The notes under the pieces were generated by a model. That model had not been told where the DNA came from and ran no database searches. It saw only the letters and a program-made list of their open reading frames with translations. This document shows positions 35,883 to 47,878 of a stretch of DNA of 64,000 bases, one piece after another (the first letter of the stretch is position 1; every line of letters begins with the position of its first letter). Origin of the DNA: Stereum hirsutum FP-91666 SS1. Taxonomy: Eukaryota; Basidiomycota; Agaricomycetes; Russulales; Stereaceae. The stretch is from the NCBI RefSeq assembly GCF_000264905.1, contig NW_006763146.1:832884-896883 (forward strand). Reading direction: 5' to 3'. The translations under genes were made by a program, and so were the position numbers.

Positions 35883-37266
35883 CTACTGCTGGGGCTGGGG
35901 CATGGCGATATTCGTCGCGAAGCGAACGATCCGAGTGATTCCCCTTTTGAAGGCCGTATCGTAGTCATTTCCCTTGAACAGGCGGAAGACGATGTGGCGT
36001 CCACCTCGTTCTGCAATCTTGTTGATCTTCCTACGACGCTGAGTCTCGTCGAATTTAAAACCGTCTTCGGGAATGTCATCAACGTGAGGTAAGTCGGGGA
36101 CCTTGTTACGCTTGAACTTCAAGAACCTGCAATATGCGGAGACAAACAGCAAAGCGTGCATCTCCTGGAGCTCGCAGTACTGGTGGAAAGCGTACTGGAC
36201 CTGCTGGACGACCTGTGGAAGCATGTCGTCCATTGCCTGGTAAATGGCCTCTATGGGAGTCATCCCCTGTTCTATCTTGTCGAACGGAAAGGGTTTGACT
36301 TCTACGACGCAAGCGAGGACACCCGGGATATTTGAATTGATGATGTTGACATAGATGTTGAAATCGACGAAGCGGGTGGACGAGGGTGGCTGAGTTATAG
36401 GGGCAGAAGGATTCGAGGAGACACCTTCACGAGCGGAAATATCTTCATCGTCATCATCTTCGTCCTCGTCTTCTGTATCTTCATCGTCTTCGTCGTCATC
36501 TTCGTTATAGTCTTCATCATCCTCTTCATCGTCGTCCTTATCCTCGTCGTCGTGCTCATCCTCACCTTCATTCTCATCTTCATTCTCATCTTCTTCATCC
36601 GAAGACGCTTCATATTCGTGCAACCTGTTCCCGTACTGCCCCGGACGGAGTTTTGGGACATTGACTGGGGCCGATGATTCGCCTATAAATAAGCGGAGGG
36701 CAGGGTAAAATTTAGTTGCACCCAGTCTATCAAGAGATAGGAACACTAACTGCTTGAACTAGAGTCTGGATCGTCATCCTTTGGTCGAGTTGCGGCCCGT
36801 GGGCGGCGCCTACGCTTCACGTTGTACTCGACTGAAAAAGATAGAAGAGTTGTGTGAATGAGTTGGAGCCGAGACTGAGGAAAGAGCAAGACGAAGCGTA
36901 CTCGTCGACGATCCAGCGGCGGATATAGGGGTTGGTCTTCCATGAGCAAAAAGTGGACCTTGAGGACCTATAGTGAGGAAGCGTCCAGTGCCCGACATCT
37001 TCTGTGACTGCGTTAAAGCCTGATAAGTCAAGACCGTATTAATCGGTCTGTGGATCAGATGCTCGTGCTCTCCCGTCATCTCGACGTCTCTGAACGTTGT
37101 CTTGTGTTCTGCGATGATCGTCGCATACGGCGTGGTCACTGGGTGCTTCCATGGGTTATGAGGGGTTATATTCGGCCTTGTGTCTGAAATGACCTTCAAT
37201 CAGTGCCTTTGTCGAGCATACTCAGGAGTGTTGCCACTTACTACTGTTATTTCTACGGGGCGGCAT
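35883..37266 (-). CDS. uncharacterised acidic protein with an E-x-K motif (possible PD-(D/E)XK-like fold)
   Basis: Four exons leftwards: 37266-37242, 37183-36902, 36831-36751, 36682-35883; 395 aa. The first exon is 25 nt (MPPRRNNS). The N-terminal third has HEHLIHRPINTVLTYQAL and a basic patch (EYNVKRRRRPRAATRPKDD), then about 60 residues that are almost all Asp/Glu (36440-36600). The C-terminal domain is well ordered: TRFVDFNIYVNIINSN, ACVVEVKPFPFDKI, AIYQAMDDMLPQVVQQVQYA, then ALLFVSAYCRFLKFKR. The D...(V/I)EVKP arrangement followed by helices resembles the core of PD-(D/E)XK nuclease-like proteins. That is a structural guess only. The acidic and basic tracts suggest a nuclear, chromatin- or nucleic-acid-associated protein. 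Confidence 0.72.
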
Positions 37267-37581
37267 GGCGTTTGTGAAATATTCTGGCGTCGGTCAACAG
37301 CAGATAAGGGCAGCAAGATATATCGACAAAGAGTATATATATGAGGCGTGTCATAGTCATGCCGTACCGCCTTTGTCATCATGAATTAAGCGTGCTGGGT
37401 CCCTACCTTGTTCCCTAAGTGGTGGAACAAAAGAACGACACATCGGCAAATTACGGGCAAACCGGACCCGTGATCACATGCTCCAAACGTGGTGTTGAAC
37501 AGTGAACACACCTTTCACCTGTCTTCGTCTTCCCTCATTGCACCGTTTCCATCGCCCCAAAGTCTTTCAATCTCGTCTGTC

Positions 37582-38498
37582 ATGTCCGCCGAGTCTTCAC
37601 CCGAGCAACCTCCCCTCTTCTTCCCTGAGATTAATCCTCCTCTTTTGAAGTATACCGACTCGGTCAGCTTCCTTTTCATCTCTACAATGTCTAGCTGCTT
37701 TCTCACTTCTCGTATTTGATGTCTAGGATCGTGCTCAAGCTTTTCGAAGTCAACCACTGGAAGGCATTCCAGAGTATCTCGTCCCCGAACCATCCGAAAA
37801 GCGAACTTTCCTTCCACCACTCATGCACTACGGCTGGATTCTTGACAAAGACCGCGCTCTCCGCTTCGTCCAAAGTCACGGATTCGATCCCATCGTCAGC
37901 GATGAGCGTGGAATCACTCCAAACTACTATGCGGCGTGTATAGAGGCTCTCACCATATTACTCGACGAAAAGACGGGCGTGATACCGGACGATCCGCGTA
38001 TCAAGATCGTCTTCCTCTGTGATGGACAGTACTTCCTAAATCCTGTCAAACAGGGGAAAATCAACTTCCACCTCGCGTTGAGCGTGGGAACGAATTACGA
38101 GGGGGCCATCCCGACGAAAGATATAGAAAAACTCGGGGAGGTCATTGCGCCGGGGGTCGAGCCTATGTGGTTCTTGGATATGGAGAAGTGGACTTGGTCG
38201 AGAAGAGCTGTGAAGTCGAGCAAACCCAGTAGCAGTATGTGTTTCTCCTTTTCGTCTTGGGTCCTGGTGGTGACGGTGGGTTTCTGGCGTGTGCTTCATC
38301 ACGCTAACGCAATTCTCTCTTGTTCTTTCGTCTGCTCCCTACTACCTAGAGAAACGCAAGCTCCCCCGGTCGCGGTCAGACACGGCACCCAACACGACGG
38401 ACAACGCCGCAGCAGGCAAGACCAAGCCCAAAACCAAGAAGAGGAAACCACGTTTGGCCCCGACTAGTAACGATGTAGCTGTACAAGCTTGCTCATAG
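37582..38498 (+). CDS. hypothetical protein, basidiomycete-type, basic C-terminus
   Basis: Three exons: 37582-37662, 37727-38234, 38350-38498; 245 aa. Introns of 64 and 115 nt keep frame. It starts MSAESSPEQPPLFFPEINPP and continues with AQAFRSQPLEGIPEYLVPEP, LMHYGWILDKDRALRFVQ, SDERGITPNYYAACIEAL and KIVFLCDGQYFLNP. The C-terminus is strongly basic (KKRKLPRSRSD, KTKPKTKKRKPR) and looks like a nuclear localisation signal. I do not recognise the family. It is divergent from the acidic protein gene across 315 bp, so the two may share a promoter. Confidence 0.7.
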
Positions 38499-39035
38499 TC
38501 ACCCTCTTACCACCGTCCCATCCTCATTCGTCGTCGTGCTTTCGTCATCGCTCTGTTCTTCATCTCTGTATACCCTCAATGCCTTCTAATCCTCCAATGT
38601 TGAGCTGTATATCAAGTTGTCCCGTTGTATTGTCATTGTCATGGTTTTTGACCCGCATACAAGTCGCGCTTTAAGATCCTGCCTCCGTCTGACAATCCTC
38701 AAGCATACCTGTACGCCGCCTTTACTTGATTTGGTCCAGTTGTTGTCTGGGGGCTCTACTCCTGCCAGCTGTGCTATTCACAGGATGATTCGGAGTGGCC
38801 CGTTTCTGGATGATATCTCGCGGCAGAAGAACGGTAAAGAAACCACAGAAAACATGCAACGGGCTTCCGTGGGTGTGAAGGACCTAGCATACAAGGAAAC
38901 AACGACGTATCATATATGCCACGCAGGGGAAAGAATCGGTTGATCAATGGCGGTAGGTAAAAGCAATAAGATACAACATATGAGACCCGCAGTAAGACGG
39001 AAGTGGAACAAGATGAAAACTCAGGTAGATCAGGA
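38499..39035. other. convergent 3' spacer
   Basis: Region between the rightward hypothetical gene and the leftward HIRA gene. No coding evidence. Confidence 0.5.
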
Positions 39036-42000
39036 TCAATCATCACCAGCCGCAGCCGCTTTCCTTAACAGATCCTGCCAGTCCATGGCCAACTTCGCCA
39101 ACGTCTTGCTCCGAGCTATTAACCAATCATTCTTCAGCACTGTTTTCGCAAACCAGAGGAGAGCGAGCATTCGGAGAACTCACCAAAAATCGCCAACACA
39201 TCCCTCAACAAATCCCTCTTCTGCATCCCGCACATCACCGGATTCCACCCCTCTCCCTCTTTTCCTCCACTCGTACCTCCCATCCCAGGCCTCCAATAAA
39301 CAGGCCCAAACAACTCCTTTATCAACTCCTCCGCCTTACCCCTAAATCCCTCATCAGAAATCTTCTTCGCATAGACCAACAAAAACTGCTTGAACTCCGC
39401 CGGACTTCCCTCCAGCACCTTCCCCGCATGCATCTTCGTCTCCAGATGCCCGAGCGTCAACGCCGTAGACCACCATTCCGGTCTTTGTACCCCCGCCGCA
39501 CCGTCGCCATATCCGAATTCGCTCCCACCGCCGGTGCCGTTGGAGCCACTCGTTTTCATGGTTTCGGCGACGACGCTCTCCACGCCTGTGATAACGTTGG
39601 TGACAGTCTTGGATGTTTGGGCCGAAGCGGTGGTGCTGGTGCGTTGGCGACCGGACCAGGCGTCGGATCCTTGGGACCACCATGGCTCAGAAAGCTTGAC
39701 GAATGTGAGGAGGGAGGAGTCGTAGGAGTATGCCGTTCCTGATGTGGTATGGATGATGGGGGCACCGTTAGGACGCGCAGAGAGGGAGGTCATGTGAGAT
39801 GGAATGCCTGAGGTGGAGGCGTTGGGCGAGAGGGAGAGTATGGGGAGGACGGAGGTGGGTGCGAAATGGGCCGTGGATTTTTTGACGTTCCTGGGGAAGC
39901 GTAAGAGGGTGAAGACGTCAACATTAAGGGGTCTAGTCACATTGAGGGGTGAAGAAAGATAATTACCAAGAGTAAAGCGTCCCGTTCGATGTCACGGCTA
40001 TTAGAGCGTTCTTCGCAGCAGCCAAGAAATTTGCCGGTGAATCCAGTGTTAGTGTGGGCATCATCCTATTATCATAAAGTTTTTGTCAGGAAATCATTGC
40101 TCGCACGAATATTAGGATCATAGAGAGCAACGTACCTGCGCCCCGTCAACGAGTAAACATTCAGACACCCATCCAACATTGCGACTGCCGCGAACGTATT
40201 GCTCGCAGCAAGGACGATGGAAGGTGACGGCAGGAAATCCAGCCATTGTGTCTGTTTACCACTCACATACGCAACCTCACAGACCGCTAAATCGTCATCC
40301 ACGTCAGCCATATAGAAAATAATAAAAGGGTAAAGAACGTACCTCCACTCTCCGCATTCTTGCCCTCAAACACGTCGTCACCCATCCCCTCTCCCTTCAC
40401 GCTCAAATACGTGACCACAGGCAACACTTCAAACACCTTCTGCCCCACCACCGCGCCGGCGCCTACACCTCCAGCAGCAGCTCCAGTTCCTGGACCACCC
40501 AACCCACTAATCTTCCTCACAACGACCGCCTCCCTAACCCTATCCCCGCCCAACGTCCTCGCCTTACCAGGCCTCTCATCCCCAGTATACTCGGCTTTTC
40601 GTTTCCCTCCACTCACACTCCCGCCGGGAGCCGGATCATTGAGGCCCAAGGAGGAAATGGGTACGTCGAGATCCATACCCAAGCTAGCCAACGAATAATC
40701 CCCATAGTCTTCGTCCCGGGAATGTGATCGATAACTCTGCCCCTGTCCGTGATCCGACAATCTCCTCGAGAACTCCGGCGCGAAGGGTGAACTCTCCATC
40801 CCCGCTCCAATCCCCATCCCCATCCCAGGCCCGACCAACGCTCCTCCTTGGTTCGCATATTGACCCTGTCCATGAGAGCGTCCATAACCATGCGCGGAAG
40901 AGCCTGGCTTCGAACCCTCTATGGACGCAGAAGGGACAGCCGCGGCATTCGAAGATCCCGCTCCACCCAATGAGCCCATGAACGTCGGCTGTACGCGTTT
41001 GGTACCCTTCGGCTTCCGCTTCGCCACGAGTTTATTGATTCGCTCGCCTCCTCCATTAACATCTTCGAATCCATTCGCATGAGGCTGCGCCAAGGCAGGC
41101 GTCTCGCCCCTCGAGGGCGATGGCGGCGGTGTCATCCTCTCCCTATCGTCGCTCATCCTGATGCCCGGAGTCTGTGACCTTGCTGGAGTCTGAGATTGCA
41201 CGGGCATGGGGGTGCTGGTGTGGGAGTATCCTGTGGGAAGAGGAGGAGCGGCGTAGTTGAAGCGGGAGAGGTATTGTTGTTGGACGGAGTGGGGCGCTAG
41301 GCCTTCGAGTTCATCGGGGTCGAAGGAGAAAGCGGCAAGGGTTCCGTCGGAGGAGACTGCGTAGAGTGCGAGACCGTCCCATGACCTGTGGACATAATAA
41401 GGAAACAAAGTCAGTGGATGGTGACGGAGGAAAGGATGGAAACTAGAGATGCACCAGGCGAGGTCCATAATCTGCCTCTCGAACACCTCCTTCGCCACGA
41501 TCAGTGGCCTCGCGCTCTTTGTCTGCCACACCGATACCGACCGATCATCGGCCCCAAGGGCGACAACAGAACAGATATTGGAAGTGTGTACAGGTTGGGA
41601 CGGGTCACGGAGGAAGATGTGTGGGTTATAAGACTAGACAACGAGTAAGCGAAACACTAATTAAGCGATAATGTAGTGGAGGAAGGAAACAGAAAACGCA
41701 CGGCAACTTCAACAGTATTCTCATGTCCCACAAGACTGATCTCCGACGTCCAACTTCCACGAGTGATCACCGCCGCGATAAATACAAACCCTTGATTATT
41801 CGTCGCATTGCTCGCCGTGATATGTGCGCCGTCCGGAGACCAGCTATTCATCGCGTCACATCGCAACACGCAGTCAGCTCAATCGCCCACAGCAATTCAC
41901 ACATCACGGCGAAGTTGGCAGGACGAATAACGGAAAAACGCACCTCAACCTCCTGAAAAACGTACTCCCCGGCGAATCCTCAAACGGCTTCCTCACCTCC

Positions 42001-43391
42001 GCTTCGAGGCTCCAATCCTCCGTCCTCCAGATCTTAACGGTCTTATCGTCCGATTGTGTAGCGAGGAACTCGCCGACAGGGTCCCAGCAGACGCCTTTTA
42101 CGAAGCCTTGGTGGAGGTCGAGTTTTTGGAGGCGTTCTGTGAGGACGAGGTGTTAGAGTCACTATATGGCTCGGAAAACGGATAGTAGGAGGGAAGGGGT
42201 TATGAGGATGTGTGGGGAGGAGGGGATAGTGTAGTGCTTCCTTGAGAAAAAAAAAACGTACCCAACGTATACCCACACCAGATCAACACTTTCGAATCCA
42301 ACCCCACAGAGGCCAAATATCGATCATTCGGAGACCACGCCACGTCCGTCACATCTGTCCATACAAACAAAAATCAATTAAGTCGCTTTTAGTGTAAGTA
42401 GGTAAGAAAAGTTGGACGAGGTACTATGTAGGATGTAAACGTACCCGATTCGTGCCCGGGGAGCCGTTTGAGAGGTTTCCAGCCTTCGACGTTGACCTCG
42501 TCGGTTCCCCATACTTTGCCTTTTGCTGACCTAGGGGGTCAGAGAGGAAAGGAAAAGTACATTAGCCAAGAAAAGAAGACATGTCATTGTAAGGAGAGAG
42601 TCATAGCAAGTCATCGTATACAGGATTGGATTATGGTGTGTGACCGGAGTGTGGCGTAAGCGGGTGACATATTATGTTATGCATTTCACGGAAGAGACTC
42701 AAACTGGTAGAGCAGAAAATAGAGACGATGATGTTTTGTTAAATACCACCTCACTTCAGCCTCTGGACTGTCGGCGTTTAGACGGATATTGCCCCAAAAA
42801 CACGCGGCGCCACACCTTACGCCACAAAGCGTAAAGTTTCACTCGCCGACAGTTTTACGATAGCTGCACCACCACGACGTCCCAATGCCCACGCAGTTAA
42901 AGTTATAACATCGAAAAGAACAACACTCACGGATCCAGATCCCAAATCATCACAATCTCATCGTCACTCCCACTCGCAAGCCACCTCCCCGAATGCGCCC
43001 ATCTCACACACAAAACCGGGCCCGTATGCATCGTCAACGTGCACAGACTCTTCGGTGGTCTATTCGACAATTCCGAGGCAGAATTGAGGATGGGTTTCGT
43101 GGACCATATTCGGACTTTGGCGTCAAGGCCTCCGGTGGCGATGCGTGAGCCGTCTGGATGGACGTGGACAGAGAAGATGGAGAGACGTTTGGGGGCTTGG
43201 TCGCCTTTAGAGGAAGGGTCTGGTTGGAGTTCGTGGATTTGGCAAAAGGTTGAAAGTCGGGTGTGAGGGGTAAGTGTCGAGTGTGATGAAGCAAAAAGTT
43301 GGTGAGAATAGGGTGAGCTTAGGGAGGGTTAGAACAGCAGGTTGTAGTACGTACCTTTGTGAGATACCCAAGCTGGTTTCGTGAACTTCAT
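39036..43391 (-). CDS. hir1: histone chaperone HIRA/Hir1
   Basis: Twelve exons leftwards: 43391-43355, 43219-42931, 42530-42445, 42354-42262, 42136-41944, 41843-41702, 41633-41455, 41385-40343, 40286-40136, 40065-39967, 39890-39184, 39115-39036; 1032 aa. HIRA deposits H3.3-H4 outside S phase and represses histone genes, with Hir3/CABIN1, ubinuclein and Asf1. The N-terminal WD40 propeller is clear (IFSVHVHPDGSRIATGGLDA, HTGPVLCVRWAHSGRWLASG, HESDVTDVAWSPNDRYLASV, HQGFVKGVCWDPVGEFLATQ, RLSWSPDGAHITASN, LGADDRSVSVWQTKSARPL). A B-domain-like stretch for Asf1 binding sits at about residues 457-480 (LVAKRKPKGTKRVQPTFMG). The C-terminal Hira domain follows (QTQWLDFLPSPSIVLAASN, LDGCLNVYSLTGRRMMPTL, LPILSLSPNASTSGIP, ELIKELFGPVYW). 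The second intron is 400 nt, against 56-135 elsewhere in the gene. Confidence 0.93.
42650..42826. mobile_element. small MITE-like insertion inside a HIRA intron
   Basis: TGTGGCGTAAG at 42650-42660 is repeated in perfect inverse as CTTACGCCACA at 42816-42826. The 177-bp unit lies within the only long intron (42531-42930) of the gene. No target-site duplication is obvious, and the repeats are short, so this is tentative. Confidence 0.35.
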
Positions 43392-44235
43392 GATGAGCTT
43401 ATGCTACTGTCTGAGGACTGATCTAACGACAGCCAAGTGCTCAGAATCGACGTGAAGTTCCTAAATGAGCAAGGGTACTGGCTGTGGTTGGCGCCAAGAT
43501 ACAGGAGCACGGAATTGAAGATATGGGCAGTTATAGAGCTTGTCAAAAAGATTCCCGAGCAGCCAAGTTAATTTCAGTATATTTGTTGAGGTTTTGAAGC
43601 AAGATTATTCTTCGAAAATCCAAGAAGACCTTTCTGGAGATGTTGGTCGCCACACAAGAAGACAGCAAACAAGTTGCGTTCACTTTCTCGTGCGAACCCT
43701 GCGCGGCCCGGCATTCCGCCATCATGGTTCTGCTGAGCGTCATCGCTGCTGCCTTGTCACCTTTGCATTCTCAACCATGATCGCCAATAATAGCATTGTC
43801 CTTATGTCTAACCTTGTCCAACTGCAGCTCCAATGTTACCGTATGTATAGCTTCAGAACATAATAAGGCGCGAACATAGCCGATACTCAGAAGTTCCACG
43901 GCCGCGATCTGACGCTGACGACCACCGGCTAACGATGAGGTCAGGAGAGAATCAGGATCCTCATGAGCCGGGGTACATAAGGCCTCCTTACGGCGCGGCC
44001 CCCTCCCTCCTCTCATCCACCACCTCCGATAGCTTTCTAAGGACATTTTCTCTCTGCTTGCTCAGCTTCTTTCCTCACGCACGCGTCGAACCATTTTCCA
44101 CGAATCCACACTTGCAGGTGAATTTGTCTTCGGTCTCGGGCAAGCTACTGTCTCTGGCCGTATATAACTGGACTCCTGGACGTCTCCTTGTGCTCTTGAA
44201 TCCTATCTTGCCATACACTCCTACACTCTGTTACG
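43392..44235. other. divergent intergenic region, HIRA and DUF4336-like genes
   Basis: 844 bp between divergently transcribed genes. No coding feature or clear promoter box was identified. Confidence 0.5.
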
Positions 44236-45720
44236 ATGGTCGAAACTATAATTCGTGAAGTGCGTCATTTCCTTAATTCACCGTTGAACGCACTGTCGCT
44301 CACTGCGCCGCTCAAACACGTCCCCGACCGCCGAATAGGTTTGTCCCAATGTTTGGACCTTTTCTCGGTATGTTCAAGTTTACGTTTTTTTTCTGTTCGA
44401 ATCGCTCACACTCCACGCACACTTCGACCACACCCCACTTCCTCGCATCAACCTCCCTTCCCCATTCACACATCCCACACATCCCGCCCGCCCGCAGCCC
44501 ATTCTCCCGCTTCGGCATAATGCCCATAGGTGGTCGCTCCACCGCCGTCAAACTGTCCAACGGTGACGTCTGGGTCATGGCCTCTACTCCGTTGGATGAA
44601 CCCACCAAAGAGACCCTCGCGAGGATGGGTACCGTGAAATATATTATTGGTGCAGATTCGGTGCATCATCTTTATTTGGGTGCGTTCACGCTCTGACTGG
44701 AGTTGAAAGAGTCAGCACAGGGAGAGCGAAAGGAGCAGTAACTGACACTGATTTTTGTGGTTTTGTGATAATGCAGGCGAGTTCCAGAAAGCATATCCGG
44801 ACGCAAAGCTAATCGCTGTAGAAGAAGCCGTCAACAAGAAGAAAGAGGAGAAGTTGAATTGGGCAGGCTGTACGTACTTCTCTTGAGGGAAAGGTAAGAG
44901 GTACAGACTTGCTGATATTTTCGTTTGGTGTGAATAGGGTGGGCAGATAATGACAGGGAGAAAACATTTGGGTTTGAGGATGAGGTCGGTTCGCTTCAGT
45001 ATCCAGTCCATCACAACTCCAGGCTCACACTTCACATCTTTGCTTGCTCGTATCGTAGATCAAATCATGGTTCGCATTTCTCTCAATCGTACTACGCTTA
45101 CCGGCGGATATTGACCCACGTTGCATCTCGCGAGGTAGTTATTTCTCCGGCTTCAAGAACAAAGACATGGCTTTCCTGCATCAACCATCCAAGACGCTTA
45201 TACAGGCCGATCTCATGTTTAACATGCCGGCTACCGAACAGGTACGTGCTCTTTCCCCCCTCACCGTCGAAACTTCTCACTCCCTTGTCTGACTGTGTGC
45301 TCGTCCTCGTAGTACTCCAAATCCTGGTTCTCCGGCCGCCTACCTTTCGGCCTTGGGGACTTGACGCCCTTCTCGGGTGGCCATCGCTCGCTTTCTAAAA
45401 GGATGGGTGTGGATGTCGAGTGCGTATCATTTTTACACTCTTCACCCTTCACTTATCGCCCTAAGCCTTGCTGACGAAAATGAATGGTGGCGTAGAGCGA
45501 TGAAGCGCGATTGTAAGACGGTCGCGGCGTGGGACTTTGAGAGGATGATTCCCTGCCATGGTGTACGTTCCCTCCTCATTGCCCACTCATTCTCTATTTC
45601 TCGTTCTTAATTCCAACAATCTCTCACTTGCTGATCGACCCGCTCTTTACATTCCAGGACGTGCTCGAAAAGGACGGAAACAAGGCCTTCCGGAGCTGTT
45701 TCGCTGATTTCTTGGAGTAG
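44236..45720 (+). CDS. DUF4336-like protein (metallo-beta-lactamase-fold relative)
   Basis: Ten exons: 44236-44259, 44339-44367, 44498-44679, 44777-44869, 44938-44984, 45059-45069, 45139-45241, 45313-45419, 45496-45562, 45658-45720; 241 aa. Family features: MVETIIREVCPNVWTFSRPF, MPIGGRSTAVKLSNGDVWVM, ASTPLDEPTKETLARMG, VKYIIGADSVHHLYLGEF, YFSGFKNKDMAFLHQPSKTL, IQADLMFNMPATEQYSKS and AWDFERMIPCHGDVLE. The fold resembles metallo-hydrolases (HxxH-like elements HHLYLG, FLHQPS, CHGD), but the classic HxHxDH motif is absent and no activity is known. The intron 45070-45138 is 69 nt (in frame); removing it leaves an 11-nt exon but restores IKSCYFSGFKNKD, so I prefer it. Otherwise one exon spans 45059-45241. 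Confidence 0.82.
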
Positions 45721-46223
45721 TCCCCATACACTGTTCGTGAGCTGTAACTTGCATGTACGTGCCTTGACGTCTATTGTCTATTGTGTGTTCCCTGCGATTC
45801 TCCGTATACTAGAGCTTGATCACATTTTTTGCATTGTAATTTCCTTTCTATTATTTCTCTGTATTGCTGTACATGGATATCTCGTGAGTACTGCTGTGTG
45901 CAGCGGCATTCTGAGTGATGTATTACGACTCTCGGTATTGAACGACCGCTCCAGATGCGAATACAAGTCGGACAGACGACCCTCAATACTGTGGTAGACA
46001 ATAATGCACAATGTCGTGGCAGGAAACCGAATGTTATCGGAGCGTCCAAGATGTTTGTGAAGCTCGACCTTGAAGATAGTCTGATCTCACCAAACACATC
46101 ATGGCTTATTCGGTCGACCCCGCTTTGCAATACCGTCTCACAATTCGAGATCAACGACCGTTCTGCCCTTGCCCCGTCGTCTTAAATATATGCAGGATAC
46201 TTGACCGTCGAATACTCATGCCT

Positions 46224-46847
46224 TCAACACCCACAACGCTTTTCTTCGGCTGCAGGCCTCCTCGATCCCCATATTCTCCAGACTCAACACCCCGTGAGAC
46301 CGCATGCCTAGCTCTCCGGAAATGGCGATGTTCTTCGTGACGGTGCGCGAGGATGCTTCAGTGTAATGATTCTTACATGTTATTTCGAAAGTGGGAAGAC
46401 GAAGAGAAAGGGGTTCGTCGAGGCAACAGATGCGTTGAAGTCTGGGATGGAGTAGGAGCGCGATCCGTTAGCTACCCTTAACGAAGGGTCGCGCGGGAAG
46501 GGCTGAGCGACGAAGTCGGCGGAAATGGGCACTGCCACAGGCGACACAAAGTTGCCTTAACGGCGGAGGGGTATGAATTGAGCGCAGACGAAGTGGAGGC
46601 TGAGCGCCTTGGTGAGATTTTTCTGGCTGAGGATTTGACCCGCTGACGAGTAGAGGCGAAGGTCCCAGAGCCAGTCAGAGTGAGCAACTCTTATGGTCCG
46701 AGGTTACCTCACCGATGAATGAGGATATCACGACCGTAAGCACGATAAGTAATCCGGACAGAGTGAATGCAAGATGAGGGGGTGTTTCATGCAGACTAGG
46801 CTGTTGCAGTGGCGGAGGAGGCTCGGAGCGCCACGAAGTCTTCGACA
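46224..46847 (-). pseudogene. possible single-pass membrane protein gene, structure unresolved or broken
   Basis: Leftward ATG at 46847 gives MSKTSWRSEPPPPLQQPS, then a hydrophobic helix (LAFTLSGLLIVLTVVISSFI). A second reading frame downstream gives HSDWLWDLRLYSSAGQIL, LTKALSLHFVCAQFIPLRR, an in-frame TAA, then GNFVSPVAVPISADFVAQPF and SRSYSIPDFNASVAS, ending at 46224. That composition looks like a real lumenal domain. Linking the helix to it needs an intron I cannot place. The TAA is either a nonsense change (CAA to TAA would restore the text) or lies in an intron with poor GTCAAA..TTAAG borders. Treat as a candidate gene or recent pseudogene, family unknown. Confidence 0.35.
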
Positions 46848-47171
46848 TATCAGCACCTTGTGCTATCTTGGAGCGCTGTGCCCACCGCCACCCCCGGATT
46901 GAAATCGCGAGGTAGCCAACCGGACGGGAGAGATCTAAGACGAATGAACGCAATACCAGGAAGAAAGGCGATCTTCCGCTGGCTCAGAAGGTTTCGTGGT
47001 AGACGATGTCCATCGGCGAAGACATGCTGACGGGCGTGGTGCAGTCAGATATCGGGTGTGCGCATGGTGTGTTTTGTGTCGCATATCACATAGCTGCTAA
47101 GAGGATACATGGACTCAAAGTAAAGGTAGGGAGAAGAAGACCGACTGAAAGCAAGGGAACGATGAGAGCGT

Positions 47172-47878
47172 TTACTGAACGAGACGAGAAGGGGGGTCAA
47201 TGGACCACACAAGGATAAGTATGAGTTGAAAGCACTCACGAAAGTAAGAGCAGCACCCTTCGTCTTCTTCTCTCCACCGAGCTCGAAGCTAAATGACGTG
47301 GAATGTGTGAGTTGATGGACCACGGTGAGAGAGGGTTTACGCACTGCTTGCAGCGCTTGAGCGACATCTGCATCTTATACTTGCAGTCGACGCACTCCAG
47401 CCGCAACACAACTTTCTTAGTAGTCTTAGCCTATTCGCCACACAAGCACTGGGCATAAGTAACGGTTTAACGAGTGAAGCAACGCAGCGATCACGTACCT
47501 TCTTGTGGAAGACAGGCTTAGTCTGACCACCGTAACCTGACTGCTTACGGTCGTAACGGCGCTTCCCTTGCGCGGCGAGCGAATCCTTGCCCTTCTTGTA
47601 CTGCGTCACCTTGTGGGCACTATAGGATCAACGCGAGCAACACAACGCTTGTAAGTTCAATGGGAGAGTACGACTCAGAAACGACGTACGTGTGCTTCTT
47701 GCACTTCTTTCCAGCACAGTCTACATTCCACCAGCATCACATTTCATTAGATCCCTCTTGCAGCCATTCCCAAATCGAGGTCAAGACTTACATGTTCGGC
47801 GGGTCCTACGAGCAGCATTTCGTCAGTATTACGACCCTGCAGTAAACAAATCCCGACGTACTTGGGAATGTTGACCAT
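47172..47878 (-). CDS. rpl44: 60S ribosomal protein eL42 (L44/L36a)
   Basis: Seven exons leftwards: 47878-47862, 47805-47792, 47720-47690, 47619-47499, 47430-47345, 47288-47240, 47174-47172; 106 aa, exactly the yeast length. eL42 sits near the E-site of the large subunit. It reads [20 protein letters not shown], then [58 protein letters not shown] and [19 protein letters not shown], then TF. The four zinc cysteines are present (CAGKKC and CVDC), as is the GGQTKPVF motif associated with cycloheximide binding. Exon 2 is only 14 nt, and the last exon is the stop codon alone after a 65-nt intron. Six introns in a 106-codon gene is typical for ribosomal protein genes of this group. Confidence 0.95.

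Noticed and set aside
36395..36661. Lys/Met/Thr-rich leftward frame
   Set aside because: Alternative-frame shadow of the Asp/Glu tract in the acidic protein gene.
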